DNA of 64,000 bases from positions 1 through 64,000 of the forward strand of contig DATNQN010000089.1 of assembly GCA_036703985.1 (NCBI GenBank), written 5' to 3'. The notes below the pieces were generated by a model, which saw only the letters and a list, made by a program, of their open reading frames with translations, made no database searches and was not told the DNA's origin. The first letter of the stretch is position 1; the number at the start of each line of letters is the position of its first letter. This DNA comes from Leptolyngbyaceae cyanobacterium. Its GTDB lineage: Bacteria; Cyanobacteriota; Cyanobacteriia; Cyanobacteriales; Aerosakkonemataceae. Positions 27,085-36,054 of the stretch are shown piece after piece. A program made the translations under genes and the position numbers.

Positions 27085-28464
27085 ATGAACTCCAAAGAAA
27101 GCATTATCATTGTCGATGATACGTTAGAAAATCTGCAACTTTTGTCCAATATGCTCAACGATCGAGGATACGAAGTGCGAGTTGCCGTCAATGGAGTAGT
27201 AGCATTAAAGTCGATTCAAGCAGTGCCTCCCGACCTGATTCTGCTTGATATTAATATGCCTCAAATGGATGGTTATGAAGTTTGCCACCATTTAAAATCA
27301 GACCCTCGTATTTGCGAAATTCCCGTCATCTTTATGAGTGCTTTAAATGATGTATTTGATAAAGTAAAAGCTTTTTCCATAGGCGGATGTGACTATATTA
27401 CTAAGCCGTTTCAAGTAGAAGAAGTTTTTGCTAGAATTGAAAATCAATTACGCAATATTCGGTTGAAAAAGCAATTGGAGCAGTCAGAAGCTAAAGAAAG
27501 GGAAAAAGCGCAAAAATTGGCGGATGCTCTCATAAAAATTCAAGATGCGCAAGTACAAATAAATACTGAAAAGATGTTTATGTTGGGCAAAGTTGTGACG
27601 GGAATTGTTTATGAAATTAGCAATCCGATCAATTTCATATTTGGCAACATTTCTCATATTCATCAGTATGTTAATGATTTGGTGGATCTGGTAGAAAGCT
27701 ATCAAAAACTGGTTCCTACACCACCGATGGAAATCCAAAATAAAGTTGAGGATAGTGATATAGATTTTATTAAGTCTGATTTGCCTAAGGTTTTACATTC
27801 TATGAAAATTGGTTCTAAAAGAATTGCGGATATTATTTCTTCGCTGAAACAATTTTCTCAACAAGATGAGTCTGGATTCAAGGCTATAGATTTACATCAA
27901 GCGATTGATAATACATTAATGATTTTGCAGTATCGTTTGAGAGAGAAATCTTATCGTCCGGCGATCGCAATTACGAAAAACTACGGAAAAATCCCGCTAG
28001 TTGAATGCTTGCCCGGAAATCTCCATCAGGTTTTTATGAATATCTTAACTAATGCGATAGACTCTTTAGAGTCGCTCTTCGCGAACAATGGGTTAGAATT
28101 AGGTAACTATTCGGCCCGAAAAATTTATCCTGAAATTAGAATCAATACAGAGTTAACAGGTGTTAATTTTGTGAAAATTACCATTGAAGATAATGGTAAG
28201 GGTATCGAAGAAGATATGCTCGATCGCATATTTGAACCGTTTTTTAGCACAAAATCTTTAGGTAATACTACTGGATTGGGTTTATCGATCGGTCACCAAA
28301 TTATCGTAGAAAAGCATAAAGGAAGGTTAACTTGCTCTTCAGTACCAGGACAGAAAGCTAAGTTTGTCATTGAGATTCCCATTCAACAGGAGTATATTAA
28401 AAGTTCGGCAATTACTAATTTTCAACGAGGAATCATCCCCAGCCAGGAGTTAGGTATGAGGTAA
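27085..28464 (+). CDS. Receiver-kinase protein with Tyr in place of the phospho-acceptor His
   Basis: The protein (459 aa from ATG 27,085; a TTG at 27,076 overlaps the previous stop) has an N-terminal receiver (Asp55 in LILLDINMP, Lys in ITKPF), a coiled linker, then a kinase whose H-box reads VTGIVYEISNPINFI: Tyr176 stands where the family, including the kinase at 48,336-50,273 (GIAHEINNPVNFI), has His. The codon is TAT, one base from CAT. The ATPase lobe is intact (NILTNAIDSLE, DNGKGI, TTGLGLSIG). It should accept phosphate on Asp55 but cannot autophosphorylate normally. It is operonic with the CHASE kinase. Confidence 0.9.
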   Translation: MNSKESIIIVDDTLENLQLLSNMLNDRGYEVRVAVNGVVALKSIQAVPPDLILLDINMPQMDGYEVCHHLKSDPRICEIPVIFMSALNDVFDKVKAFSIGGCDYITKPFQVEEVFARIENQLRNIRLKKQLEQSEAKEREKAQKLADALIKIQDAQVQINTEKMFMLGKVVTGIVYEISNPINFIFGNISHIHQYVNDLVDLVESYQKLVPTPPMEIQNKVEDSDIDFIKSDLPKVLHSMKIGSKRIADIISSLKQFSQQDESGFKAIDLHQAIDNTLMILQYRLREKSYRPAIAITKNYGKIPLVECLPGNLHQVFMNILTNAIDSLESLFANNGLELGNYSARKIYPEIRINTELTGVNFVKITIEDNGKGIEEDMLDRIFEPFFSTKSLGNTTGLGLSIGHQIIVEKHKGRLTCSSVPGQKAKFVIEIPIQQEYIKSSAITNFQRGIIPSQELGMR

Positions 28465-28538
28465 AATAGGATGCGGGGGAATTTAGTATTTTGGAGCAAC
28501 TCGCATTCCAAATACCGGGCAATGAATTGAAAAATTAT

Positions 28539-29108
28539 TTATCGATTATTCACATAATTCCTGGTTTTTAAGATTAATTCTGACAAAATTCCAGCGATAT
28601 TCCAAGCATCATCATATCCTCGATGATGAGTACCTTCAAGAGGTAAGTTCATCAGTTCTAAAGCGTTGGCCATACCTATTTCGTGAGGTAAGCTATAAAT
28701 AATGCCGACCAGAGTTTTGACATTAATATGCCTGCTACCAAAAGGATAGTTAATTTGCCGAGATTTGCATTGCTTTTCAAATTGTTGTTTGTCGTAGTCG
28801 CCATAACTTGCCCAGACTCGCTGATGGCATGAGTATTTATTTTTGAGGATGGTGCAAGCTTCGCTGAAGGAAATGCCTCGCTCGACTTGTTCTTGAGTTA
28901 AAGTAGTGAGTTGAGTGCAAAATTCACTGACTGTAGAACGTTCTGGTTTGATTAAGATGCTTTCTTTTCCTAATCTTTCTCCAGAACTAATGTCTAGCGG
29001 ACAAATACCAATCTCGATAATTTCGTTTTCTTGTCCGGGTGGCGGTGAATGTTCCCAACAAGTTGCTTCGATGTCTATGACGATAATTCGATCGAGTTTT
29101 TTAGCCAT
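28539..29108 (-). CDS. DEDDh-type 3'-5' exonuclease (ERI-1/KapD-like)
   Basis: The 189-aa protein has the exonuclease motifs VIDIEATCWE (D10-E12 region), a central ASYGDYDKQQF, and C-terminal HHRGYDDAWNIAGIL with the catalytic His and Asp. The WEHSPPPGQENEIIEIG segment is typical of the ERI-1/KapD subgroup rather than the DNA polymerase proofreading subunit. It probably trims 3' ends of RNA or DNA in the cytoplasm. It is last of a three-gene minus-strand run after murF and a GNAT gene, with a 12-base gap. Confidence 0.88.
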   Translation of the reverse strand: MAKKLDRIIVIDIEATCWEHSPPPGQENEIIEIGICPLDISSGERLGKESILIKPERSTVSEFCTQLTTLTQEQVERGISFSEACTILKNKYSCHQRVWASYGDYDKQQFEKQCKSRQINYPFGSRHINVKTLVGIIYSLPHEIGMANALELMNLPLEGTHHRGYDDAWNIAGILSELILKTRNYVNNR

Positions 29109-29120
29109 GTTTTTTTGAAG

Positions 29121-29687
29121 TTAAGTTTTTGCTATTCGTTTAGCCATGTAAATATCTGGCTTTCCGAAACCGTTAGCATCTGGCATAACTCCCACAATTA
29201 CAAAACCGCACTTTTGATAAAATTCGTAGGGATGATTGCCCAAGTTTTTGATGTTGGCAATATGTGCAGAAACATCGGGATAAAGGTTGATTCCTGAAAG
29301 GGTGGTTCGATTATCTTCGTCGTCAGTACCAACCCAGAGGGTGATCCCACCACGTTGACTGATTTGATGTTCTAAGTCAGTTACTAGTGCTTTGCCAATT
29401 CCTTGTTGTTGATAGTCTGGATGAACTATTAACGGGTGTAATTCCCAAACGTTGCCGTTATATTGCTTGATGGCTCCAATCCATCCTAAAACTTTACCTT
29501 GTTTATTTATGGCGATGCGACTGATGCGATCTGAATCGAAAGATTGTTCGACTTCTTGTAAAGCGGCTGCTAAATTAGGCCAAGCATCGGGATAATGGGT
29601 TTGGAAACCTTCAAATAATAAAGTTGCAACTTGTGGAATGATGTCTTGGCGATCGCGATCTAAGTCTATGATTTCTACATCGGTCAT
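29121..29687 (-). CDS. GNAT-family N-acetyltransferase
   Basis: The 188-aa protein has the acetyl-CoA binding motif VHPDYQQQGIGKALV (about residues 95-109) and a C-terminal HPYEFYQKCGFVIVGVMPDANG, the usual strand-helix of GNAT enzymes. The closest general type is the aminoglycoside 6'-acetyltransferase-like group, but no substrate can be assigned. Its gene lies 35 bases after murF and 12 before the exonuclease, so all three are probably co-transcribed. Confidence 0.88.
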   Translation of the reverse strand: MTDVEIIDLDRDRQDIIPQVATLLFEGFQTHYPDAWPNLAAALQEVEQSFDSDRISRIAINKQGKVLGWIGAIKQYNGNVWELHPLIVHPDYQQQGIGKALVTDLEHQISQRGGITLWVGTDDEDNRTTLSGINLYPDVSAHIANIKNLGNHPYEFYQKCGFVIVGVMPDANGFGKPDIYMAKRIAKT

Positions 29688-29722
29688 CGATCGAAAATCC
29701 TGGGCGTGTTAGTGGCGGCTAT

Positions 29723-31093
29723 CTACTGATGACCCATCGAGAATTCCCGAAATTGGTTGACCACTCGATCGAGTCCGACGGAATGGGAAGCTTTGAATAA
29801 AATGCGATCGCCAGACCGGACAATTTCCTTCAGGCGTTCGACTACGGCTTCATGAGTGGGAAAACATTCGCTTGGCAAAGGTTTTGCACCTTCGGCAATT
29901 GCTTGTGCTTGGGGGTCGTCGGTCAAAATTAACAAACTATCTAAATTTAACTGATGGGCAGTCGCGCCTACTTTGCGATGCAGTTCGGCAGATTTTTCTC
30001 CCAATTCTTTCATCGTACCCAAAACCGCTATGTGCCGTTGGCCGGGGGTTTGCGCTAACAAATTCAACGCGGCGATCATCGACTCTAAGCCAGCATTGTA
30101 AGTTTCGTCCAAAATCAGGATATCGTTGGCCAAATCGTAACGTTTGGCCCTTCCTTCCGGTAGCTGAACGTTTAATCCAGCCGTTAAAGGCGTCCAGTCA
30201 ATTTGCAATTCTTTGGCAACTGCCAAAGCCGCTAAGTAATTGGTGGCGTTGTGGCGTCCGGGTAAGGGTAAGGGGAGTTGAAAGCCTTCTACCATCATGG
30301 TTTCGGCATCAATTAGTTCTCCTTGTACGTCTCCCCCGGTTAAACCATAAGCGATCGTTTTTCCTTGCCAAACTTTTGCAGAAGTTTCCATCAGCAGGGA
30401 GTTGTCATGGTTGAGAATCGCAATTGCCTGGGGGGACATTTCCGCGAGTAGTTCGCATTTCGCTTCGGCGATCGCTTCCTCCGTACCCAACAAACCGATA
30501 TGTGCCGTTCCTACATTCGTAATTACACCTAAAGTGGGGTGTGCTATTTGCGTTAATTCCGCAATTTGTCCCCTACCCCGCATCGCCATTTCAATCACGG
30601 CAAAGTCGTGTTCCGGGCTTAATTCCAATAAGGTTTTCGGTACGCCAATTTCGTTATTGTAGTTAGCTTGGGTTTTCAACACCTTTCCTTTGGTGGACAA
30701 CACCGCTGCAATCAATTCTTTGGTGGTAGTTTTACCAAATGACCCCGTGACGGCGATGACGGGAATCGTAAATTGGTCGCGCCACCAACTGGCGATCGCT
30801 TGATAAGCTGACAAAGAGTTTTCAACTATTAGCTGGGGTACTTCTTTCGATAGAGGAACTTGGCTGTCTCGTTCGGCAATCACCGCGATCGCACCTTTTT
30901 CGATCGCAGATGACACGAACCGATGACCATCAAAGTTTTCCCCCCGCAGCGCTAAAAAAACCTCTCCAGACCGCAAGCTACGAGTATCGGTAGAAATACC
31001 GAGCGCTAATTCGTTAGAAGCTTCTTCAGGTAGATTATTTGGGTTTATACCCAATATTTCGGCCAATTTAGCTATATTTATTTGAAAAGACAT
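29723..31093 (-). CDS. murF: UDP-N-acetylmuramoyl-tripeptide--D-alanyl-D-alanine ligase
   Basis: The 456-aa protein follows MurF order: an N-terminal substrate domain with STDTRSLRSGEVFLALRGENFDGH cut across residues 35-57, the ATP-binding AVTGSFGKTTTKE near 115, the central domain with NYNNEIGVPKTLL and FAVIEMAMRGRGQI, and the C-terminal domain with LDETYNAGLESM and LGTMKELGE. It adds D-Ala-D-Ala to the UDP-MurNAc tripeptide in the last cytoplasmic step of peptidoglycan precursor synthesis. No other mur genes are nearby; the two downstream genes are unrelated. Confidence 0.96.
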   Translation of the reverse strand: MSFQINIAKLAEILGINPNNLPEEASNELALGISTDTRSLRSGEVFLALRGENFDGHRFVSSAIEKGAIAVIAERDSQVPLSKEVPQLIVENSLSAYQAIASWWRDQFTIPVIAVTGSFGKTTTKELIAAVLSTKGKVLKTQANYNNEIGVPKTLLELSPEHDFAVIEMAMRGRGQIAELTQIAHPTLGVITNVGTAHIGLLGTEEAIAEAKCELLAEMSPQAIAILNHDNSLLMETSAKVWQGKTIAYGLTGGDVQGELIDAETMMVEGFQLPLPLPGRHNATNYLAALAVAKELQIDWTPLTAGLNVQLPEGRAKRYDLANDILILDETYNAGLESMIAALNLLAQTPGQRHIAVLGTMKELGEKSAELHRKVGATAHQLNLDSLLILTDDPQAQAIAEGAKPLPSECFPTHEAVVERLKEIVRSGDRILFKASHSVGLDRVVNQFREFSMGHQ

Positions 31094-31652
31094 GGTAAAC
31101 CGCTGTTTTTAAGTAAATTATCACAAAAAATTCCTAACTTAACAGAATCTTCATGAAAGTAGTAGATTTTTTGTTTGTTTTTTGATAAAAAACCGAAGCT
31201 TCTAGTTATACGCTACGGTAATCTAGGGATATAGCCATTAATAGTTACAGAAGACACAAGGGGGAAAACACCCTTGACAGTTTATCGTAAACCTGAAACC
31301 CTTTTATAAAAAATACCGTTTTACTCGGATAGAGGAAACCCATCCCACTCGTAAAATCAAGCAAATTATTCTGAGCGCGGTGACTTAAGTCACATTCTGT
31401 AACGTAATTTACTGATTAGGATTGAAAAAAGCAAATTTTACAAATTGTTATGCAGGTAAGAAAATAATGTCCAATGCTGACTAAAGTGAAGTCCGATCGT
31501 CTCTATAAAACAGAGATTTCTATCTTGAGAATGATTTTTATCATACCTTCTTAAATCAAAGTGAAAGCGAACTATACTTTAATAGCTCTATACGGAGGTA
31601 TGAAAGGTCTGGGTAAAAAACAATCGCCCAGAATGAGGGAGAGGTAAAAAAA
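31094..31652. other. Intergenic region upstream of the conserved 430-aa protein
   Basis: This 559-base AT-rich spacer lies between divergent genes. A purine-rich GGGAGAGG lies 9-16 bases before GTG 31,653 and a four-codon ATG-initiated frame overlaps that site. Nothing else is recognised: no tRNA, terminator or repeat family seen elsewhere in the window. Confidence 0.45.
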
Positions 31653-32945
31653 GTGACTACTTGGAAAGACCCCTATACAAGGCAAATAAGCACTGAAGAG
31701 CAGCAACTATATCAACACTTGCTACATCTAGCGCAAGTGGAATCTCCTTCTAAGCTAGTAGAGCGTTTTCATAGTTTGTTTATTGACGGAGTAGGCTATC
31801 CCGATAACGAAGTTTTAGTACTGCTCGACAAAATCACCAATTCCAAACACGCCGATCAAGAATTTAAATTCGTACTTAATCGTTGCTGCCACATCATGAT
31901 CAACCGTTGGCAGATGCACCCCCAACATCAATCAGCGATCCCGGCATTGATTTCGTTATTTGAAAATTCACCCGTAAGTTTAGGTCAATACAGCTACCGT
32001 TCTCGTTCGGTAAGGCGTTTGCACGAACTAATTAAAACATTCTTGCAAAGCGAACAATATTTAACTCTGCGCCGTTTATCTCAAGTAATGATGGAAACGG
32101 CAGAAGTAAATAGCGAAGCTAAAACCAAACCATTAGGAACCCTGATTCGCCGTTATCCCTACTTATACGAGCATTGCTTGCTCAGCGAAGACAGCACTTA
32201 CGAACAACAAGAAAGTATTCGCCAAATGCAAGCACAGGCGCAGGCTCAATTTGAAGTGAAGCTTTCGCAATACGTCACCTACCAAGTGCGACGCGCTCAA
32301 GTAGCTCGCGCTCAAGATCCCAATGCCGCCAAAAGAATCATACAACCAGTCAAAAATCCCACCCTATTAACGGATGGGGAACTTTTCGGAGCAATCAAAC
32401 AATATACCGGGAAAGTAGAAGGTTCTTACACTTACCGTGACTATGCCCACAGCTTCTTAAATCATACTAGTAAAACTCGCTCTTTCCGCTCTTTTAAAGA
32501 TGACCTTTACTCGTACCTGACTACTTCCATAGACCCTGACTATGGCAAACGGCAGTTTAATAAGAAATTGTATAATCACTTACAAAACACCCTTTCCCAT
32601 AATGATTCGCAACAAGTTAATGAATTTTTGTTAATTAGAACTTGTACTCATTTGTTAAACTTTTTAGTAGTCCACAGCAACCAACAACCTCAACACTTTG
32701 TATTCATTGACTTAGTAGCTAATTTAGGTATTAACATTACGATTGGTTTATTGCTGAAAATTATTTTGATTTGTCGAAAAGTAAAGCCTTACTTAGAAAA
32801 GCGGTTTTCCATTTTATTTAATCATTACGAATCAGACGCCGGTTCTGCGGTAATGTGGTTGATTCAATCTTTAGAAAACTTAAATGTTGCTCTTAGCATT
32901 CATTTCGGTGCAGTAGACCTTTCTTATCTCAAACAACTCAGGTAA
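31653..32945 (+). CDS. Conserved cyanobacterial protein of unknown function
   Basis: The 430-aa protein begins at GTG 31,653, preceded by a good GGGAGAGG ribosome binding site; no in-frame ATG fits better. It is soluble and mostly helical, with Arg/Gln-rich segments (RQMQAQAQAQFEVKLSQYVTYQ) in the middle and a hydrophobic stretch near 365-390 (FIDLVANLGINITIGLLLK). No domain or catalytic motif is recognised. The ordered, non-repetitive sequence supports a real gene. I recall similar unknown proteins across cyanobacteria, but have not verified it. Confidence 0.75.
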   Translation: MTTWKDPYTRQISTEEQQLYQHLLHLAQVESPSKLVERFHSLFIDGVGYPDNEVLVLLDKITNSKHADQEFKFVLNRCCHIMINRWQMHPQHQSAIPALISLFENSPVSLGQYSYRSRSVRRLHELIKTFLQSEQYLTLRRLSQVMMETAEVNSEAKTKPLGTLIRRYPYLYEHCLLSEDSTYEQQESIRQMQAQAQAQFEVKLSQYVTYQVRRAQVARAQDPNAAKRIIQPVKNPTLLTDGELFGAIKQYTGKVEGSYTYRDYAHSFLNHTSKTRSFRSFKDDLYSYLTTSIDPDYGKRQFNKKLYNHLQNTLSHNDSQQVNEFLLIRTCTHLLNFLVVHSNQQPQHFVFIDLVANLGINITIGLLLKIILICRKVKPYLEKRFSILFNHYESDAGSAVMWLIQSLENLNVALSIHFGAVDLSYLKQLR

Positions 32946-33119
32946 AAAGTAAGTGTTTAAGCAATCAGCAAAACCAACCGATTCATGTTAAAGTACTACT
33001 CGTGGATCGGGTTCGGTTGTAGGCTTTGTTATTAGTTACAGAAAAGTACCCTTCTGTATCGCGGGCATATCTCCGAAACCGGGTTACCAAACTTCACAAT
33101 AAATCTGGGAGATATTTCC

Positions 33120-33428
33120 GTGTCCATTTATGTAGGTAACTTATCTTATCAAGTTACATCTGAAGAAGTAACGGCTGTATTTGCAGAATACGGGACGGTT
33201 AAGCGGGTTCAACTGCCAACCGATCGCGAAACCGGTCGTCCCCGTGGTTTTTGTTTTGTAGAAATGGAAACCGATGCAGAAGAAGAGGCTGCGATCGACG
33301 CCCTGGATGGAATGGAGTGGATGGGACGCACCTTGAGGGTGAATAAAGCTAAACCTCGTGAAGAAAGGGGCACTCGCAGCGGAAATTATTCTTCTGGTGG
33401 TGGAAAATTCTCTCGACAACGGTATTAG
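33120..33428 (+). CDS. RRM-type RNA-binding protein
   Basis: The 102-aa protein is one RNA-recognition motif with RNP2 IYVGNL at residues 3-8 and RNP1 RGFCFVEM near 43-50, plus a short Gly/Ser/Arg-rich tail (SGNYSSGGGKFSRQRY). GTG is the start: it has GGGAGA nine bases upstream and gives the canonical MSIYVGNL. Cyanobacterial Rbp proteins of this class are often cold-inducible and act as RNA chaperones. In Anabaena an rbp gene precedes rpsU; the same order is seen here, but with 778 bases between them. Confidence 0.92.
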   Translation: MSIYVGNLSYQVTSEEVTAVFAEYGTVKRVQLPTDRETGRPRGFCFVEMETDAEEEAAIDALDGMEWMGRTLRVNKAKPREERGTRSGNYSSGGGKFSRQRY

Positions 33429-34206
33429 ATGACTAGTTTAACGTTGAACTGCCATCGGTGAAGTGGGATTTCCTTTCGCCCAGTATGAGGATAGGAAATA
33501 AAAACGCGATCGCAGACTTCTGTTAGACAAAGGCAAAACAAAAACAATTTTCATAAATCTTCCTAACCTAATTTGTCAGGAAGAATCGATCGATTTTAGC
33601 TCGACCGCTCTCATAAGTTAAACAGATGGTGGTTAAAAATTTTAGATTCATCCCGGTTTGATTTTTTAGCCTACAACAGGCTACCTTCCAAGCAGCCAGA
33701 AGTACGGTAAAAACGCATAAAAATCTCACATTTAAAATCTAAAATCTAAAATCGGTCTTCCATAAAATACCTTACTTTTCGATCTGCTTAAATAGATGGA
33801 ATCCCCATCCGTTTACGGTGGGGCGGATGTCAAAGACCCTAGCATGGTGCGTGTGAAACAGTCAGCATAATTTCTTAATTTCCCTAGAAATTCAGACTCT
33901 CCTAGTCGCAACAATGCTTGGTATATACTGGGAATACGCTTGATTAGTGCGAGTTGCTGTAGTTTACTGGGCGTCAAAACCGCAGAAACACTTGGCACGA
34001 ACTAATCCTCAAAAAATTAAATATTTCCAGTCCTCTGCCTGTTAATTGGCAGTCTCTAACAGGGAGTATCAGGTAACCTGGTGATAGCCGGAAGCCTCTT
34101 GGCGCTTGATATAGGCCAAACATAAACCGCTAAGTTTGATTTACAGACTTTTGTAAGTTTTTAGAAGCGGTAGTAAACTAAATTTCGTAGATTCGGAGTA
34201 GCGAGA
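33429..34206. other. Long spacer and probable leader between the RNA-binding protein gene and rpsU
   Basis: The spacer holds an AATCTAA heptamer array (33,736-33,754) and an IS605-end-like hairpin (33,800-33,832). Just before rpsU, about 34,040-34,175, is a GC-richer stretch with several short complementary pairs (CTGTTA/TAACAG, ATCAGG/CCTGGTGAT, GCC/GGC) that could be a structured 5' leader. A minus-strand frame at 33,813-33,998 is open but has no support. I could not match any of this to a known RNA family. Confidence 0.4.
33800..33832. repeat. Hairpin resembling an IS200/IS605-type right end
   Basis: The sequence AATCCCCATCCGTTTACGG followed by TGGGGCGGATGTCAA forms a short stem (CCCC-A-CCG with CGG-T-GGGG) and ends GGATGTCAA. 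From memory, this resembles the right ends that follow tnpB genes in cyanobacterial IS605/IS607-like elements. No tnpB sequence is present in either direction, so at most this is a remnant. Confidence 0.3.
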
Positions 34207-34386
34207 ATGACCCAAGTGGTCTTAGGAGAAAATGAAGGACTTGAGTCAGCTTTGCGTCGATTCAAGCGTCAAGTTTCCAGAGCGGGTATTTTGGCAGATG
34301 TCAAGAATCATCGCCATTTTGAAACACCCCTAGAAAAGCGTAAACGTAAAGCAACGGCGGCTAGACGGAAAAAAAGGATGAAATAA
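34207..34386 (+). CDS. rpsU: 30S ribosomal protein S21
   Basis: The frame encodes 59 residues, [19 protein letters not shown] through to a very basic C-terminus ([15 protein letters not shown]). This is S21, recognised by the [14 protein letters not shown] helix and the Lys/Arg tail. S21 helps the 30S subunit engage the mRNA leader. AGTAGCGAGA before the ATG supplies only a weak ribosome binding site. The gene is downstream of the RRM protein gene, as in other cyanobacteria, and is closed by a strong terminator. Confidence 0.95.
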   Translation: MTQVVLGENEGLESALRRFKRQVSRAGILADVKNHRHFETPLEKRKRKATAARRKKRMK

Positions 34387-34418
34387 CCCTTAAGTAGCCG
34401 TCTGGCTGTTTGCTTTTC

Positions 34419-34479
34419 CGGAAATTTCCCGTTAAATTCCTTTTTTCATGAATTTGATGGGAAATTTCCGATTTTTTTT
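34419..34479 (+). terminator. Rho-independent terminator of rpsU
   Basis: A 20-bp stem with two imperfect positions (CGGAAATTTCCCGTTAAATT with AATTTGATGGGAAATTTCCG) and a 12-base loop is followed by ATTTTTTTT. The T-run is on the plus-strand side only, so it serves rpsU and not the convergent pth gene. Confidence 0.88.
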
Positions 34480-34491
34480 GGTGATGTTACT

Positions 34492-35136
34492 TTATTTGGC
34501 AGCATCCGTCATCGCAACAGTGCGGTTATTGTAGAGACTCATGGATTTCTCCACACCTTGTTTGAGGCTGAGTTCTACCGATTCCACCACTAGCTGCATT
34601 AGCTGAGAAACTAATTGTGTTTCCCCTTGAGAAAATTTTCCCAGTACGTGGGATATGGTACTCGGATCGTCATTGGTAGCTACTTGAGGTTTACCGATCC
34701 CGATTCGCAAGCGGGGAAAGTTTTGGCTTCCCAAGTGGGCGATCGCAGATTTCATCCCATTATGTCCGCCAGCAGAACCAGACAAGCGCAAACGCATTTT
34801 TCCTAACGGCAAATCCATGTCATCATAAATTACCAACAATGACTCTACGGGTAGCTTATACCAATCAATTGCTGCTCGGATTGCCTGTCCGGAACGATTC
34901 ATGTAAGTTAAAGGTTTCAGCAGACGGATTTTTTCTCCCGTCGAAGAACGACCTTCCCCAAGACAAGCTTGAAACTTGCGATTTTCCGATAAAGGAATCT
35001 GCCAGCGATCCGCCAAAGCATCCACCGCCGCAAAACCAATATTATGCCGGGTGCGATCGTACTTAGGTTCCGGATTTCCCAAACCCACAATTAGTTGGGG
35101 AATCGCCAAAGCCGGTGCATTAGCCGCTGATGTCAT
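34492..35136 (-). CDS. pth: Peptidyl-tRNA hydrolase
   Basis: The 214-aa protein has all Pth motifs: VGLGNPEPKYDRTRHNIGF with the catalytic His, LKPLTYMNRSG, YDDMDLPLGKMRLRLSGSAGGHNG and the FPRLRIGIGKP segment. It releases the peptide from peptidyl-tRNAs that fall off the ribosome. The N-terminus has about 13 extra residues compared with the core family. It starts 12 bases after the tatA stop, so it is probably co-transcribed with tatA. Confidence 0.96.
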   Translation of the reverse strand: MTSAANAPALAIPQLIVGLGNPEPKYDRTRHNIGFAAVDALADRWQIPLSENRKFQACLGEGRSSTGEKIRLLKPLTYMNRSGQAIRAAIDWYKLPVESLLVIYDDMDLPLGKMRLRLSGSAGGHNGMKSAIAHLGSQNFPRLRIGIGKPQVATNDDPSTISHVLGKFSQGETQLVSQLMQLVVESVELSLKQGVEKSMSLYNNRTVAMTDAAK

Positions 35137-35148
35137 CCGATCTTCACC

Positions 35149-35493
35149 TTAACTTTGTTGAGACGGCATAGAAGCATGATTCTCTGAGTTAACTGTCGCC
35201 ACTTCCTCAGATTGAGAAGGTGCTGCCGACTTAGTAGGAGCAGCATCTATACTATGGGAAACCACAGCTTCCGTTGCTTGAGAGTTTGGCAATCCAGCCG
35301 TCTTTACCGATTGCTCAATTTGTTCCGCTTCCCGTTTAAACTCGCTCTCAAAATCCTTAGACGCCTGCTGAAATTTCCGAATAGTTTCCCCCAAGCTGCG
35401 ACCGATTTCCGGCAACTTCTTCGGTCCGAAGATCAACAAAGCCACTACCAAGATGATTACCATTTCTGGCAAACCAATCCCAAAAATATTCAT
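35149..35493 (-). CDS. tatA: Sec-independent translocase subunit TatA
   Basis: From ATG 35,493 (the frame is open to 35,586, but those residues do not belong) the protein is 114 aa: a short N-terminus, one membrane helix (PEMVIILVVALLIF), the FGPKKLPEIGRSLG hinge and amphipathic helix, then an acidic, Ser/Ala-rich disordered tail. This is the pore-forming TatA/E type that moves folded proteins across the thylakoid or plasma membrane. The tail is longer than in compact TatA proteins, as is usual in cyanobacteria. pth follows. Confidence 0.93.
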   Translation of the reverse strand: MNIFGIGLPEMVIILVVALLIFGPKKLPEIGRSLGETIRKFQQASKDFESEFKREAEQIEQSVKTAGLPNSQATEAVVSHSIDAAPTKSAAPSQSEEVATVNSENHASMPSQQS

Positions 35494-35632
35494 GTAACTT
35501 CCTCCAGAGATACACCTAATATAGATGGGGGAAGACAGGGAATGGGAGGCAAGGAAGCAGAAAGCTCCAAGCCAAAAGTCAAGCATTCATTTCTTTTTAC
35601 TTCATCCTTCATCCTTTCCCCTAGCCCCTCAT

Positions 35633-35654
35633 AAAAAAACCCGGTCGAACCGGG
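35633..35654 (-). terminator. Rho-independent terminator of psbH
   Basis: On the minus strand, the stem CCCGGT/ACCGGG with loop TCG is followed by seven T. It lies 41 bases past the psbH stop codon. The adjoining TTCATCC heptamers at 35,598-35,620 are non-coding. Confidence 0.88.
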
Positions 35655-35695
35655 AAAACTGAAAATCTTTTTAAGCTTTGTTAACAATAATCTGC

Positions 35696-35899
35696 TTATC
35701 GTCCCAAGCCTTGCCAGTCTACTTTGAAACCCTCAAGGATCAGTGAGGAGTTGTAGATCTGCAAAATAATTAACAAGAACACGAGAAATAGCACCATGAA
35801 AACACCCATGAGGGTAGTAGTGCCCCAACCAGGAGCAACCTTACCGTATTCTGAGTTCAGGGGTCTGAGGATATCTCCTAACCAAGTCCGTTGTGCCAT
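35696..35899 (-). CDS. psbH: Photosystem II protein H
   Basis: The 67-aa protein begins [20 protein letters not shown], has one membrane helix ([20 protein letters not shown]) and ends [16 protein letters not shown], the complete cyanobacterial PsbH sequence pattern. PsbH is a small PSII core subunit near CP47 that supports QA/QB function and assembly. It is divergent from psbN with a 155-base shared promoter region and has its own terminator. Confidence 0.97.
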   Translation of the reverse strand: MAQRTWLGDILRPLNSEYGKVAPGWGTTTLMGVFMVLFLVFLLIILQIYNSSLILEGFKVDWQGLGR

Positions 35900-36054
35900 A
35901 GGTCAAAAATCAATCTCAAATAGTTATGTGTCCTGTGTTACACTGCGGCTGAAGCAGGTGTCAAGTTATTCCACAGCTAGCGCTGAAGAATGTTGGCTAT
36001 TTTGTAACTTTCCGTAATATTATAAAGGAATAGAACTCATAATTTAGCACGCCT

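Noticed and set aside
33813-33998. Minus-strand 61-aa frame next to the IS605-like hairpin
   Set aside because: No match to TnpA, TnpB or any known motif, and the usual ribosome binding site is missing. A remnant cannot be excluded, but it is not supported.
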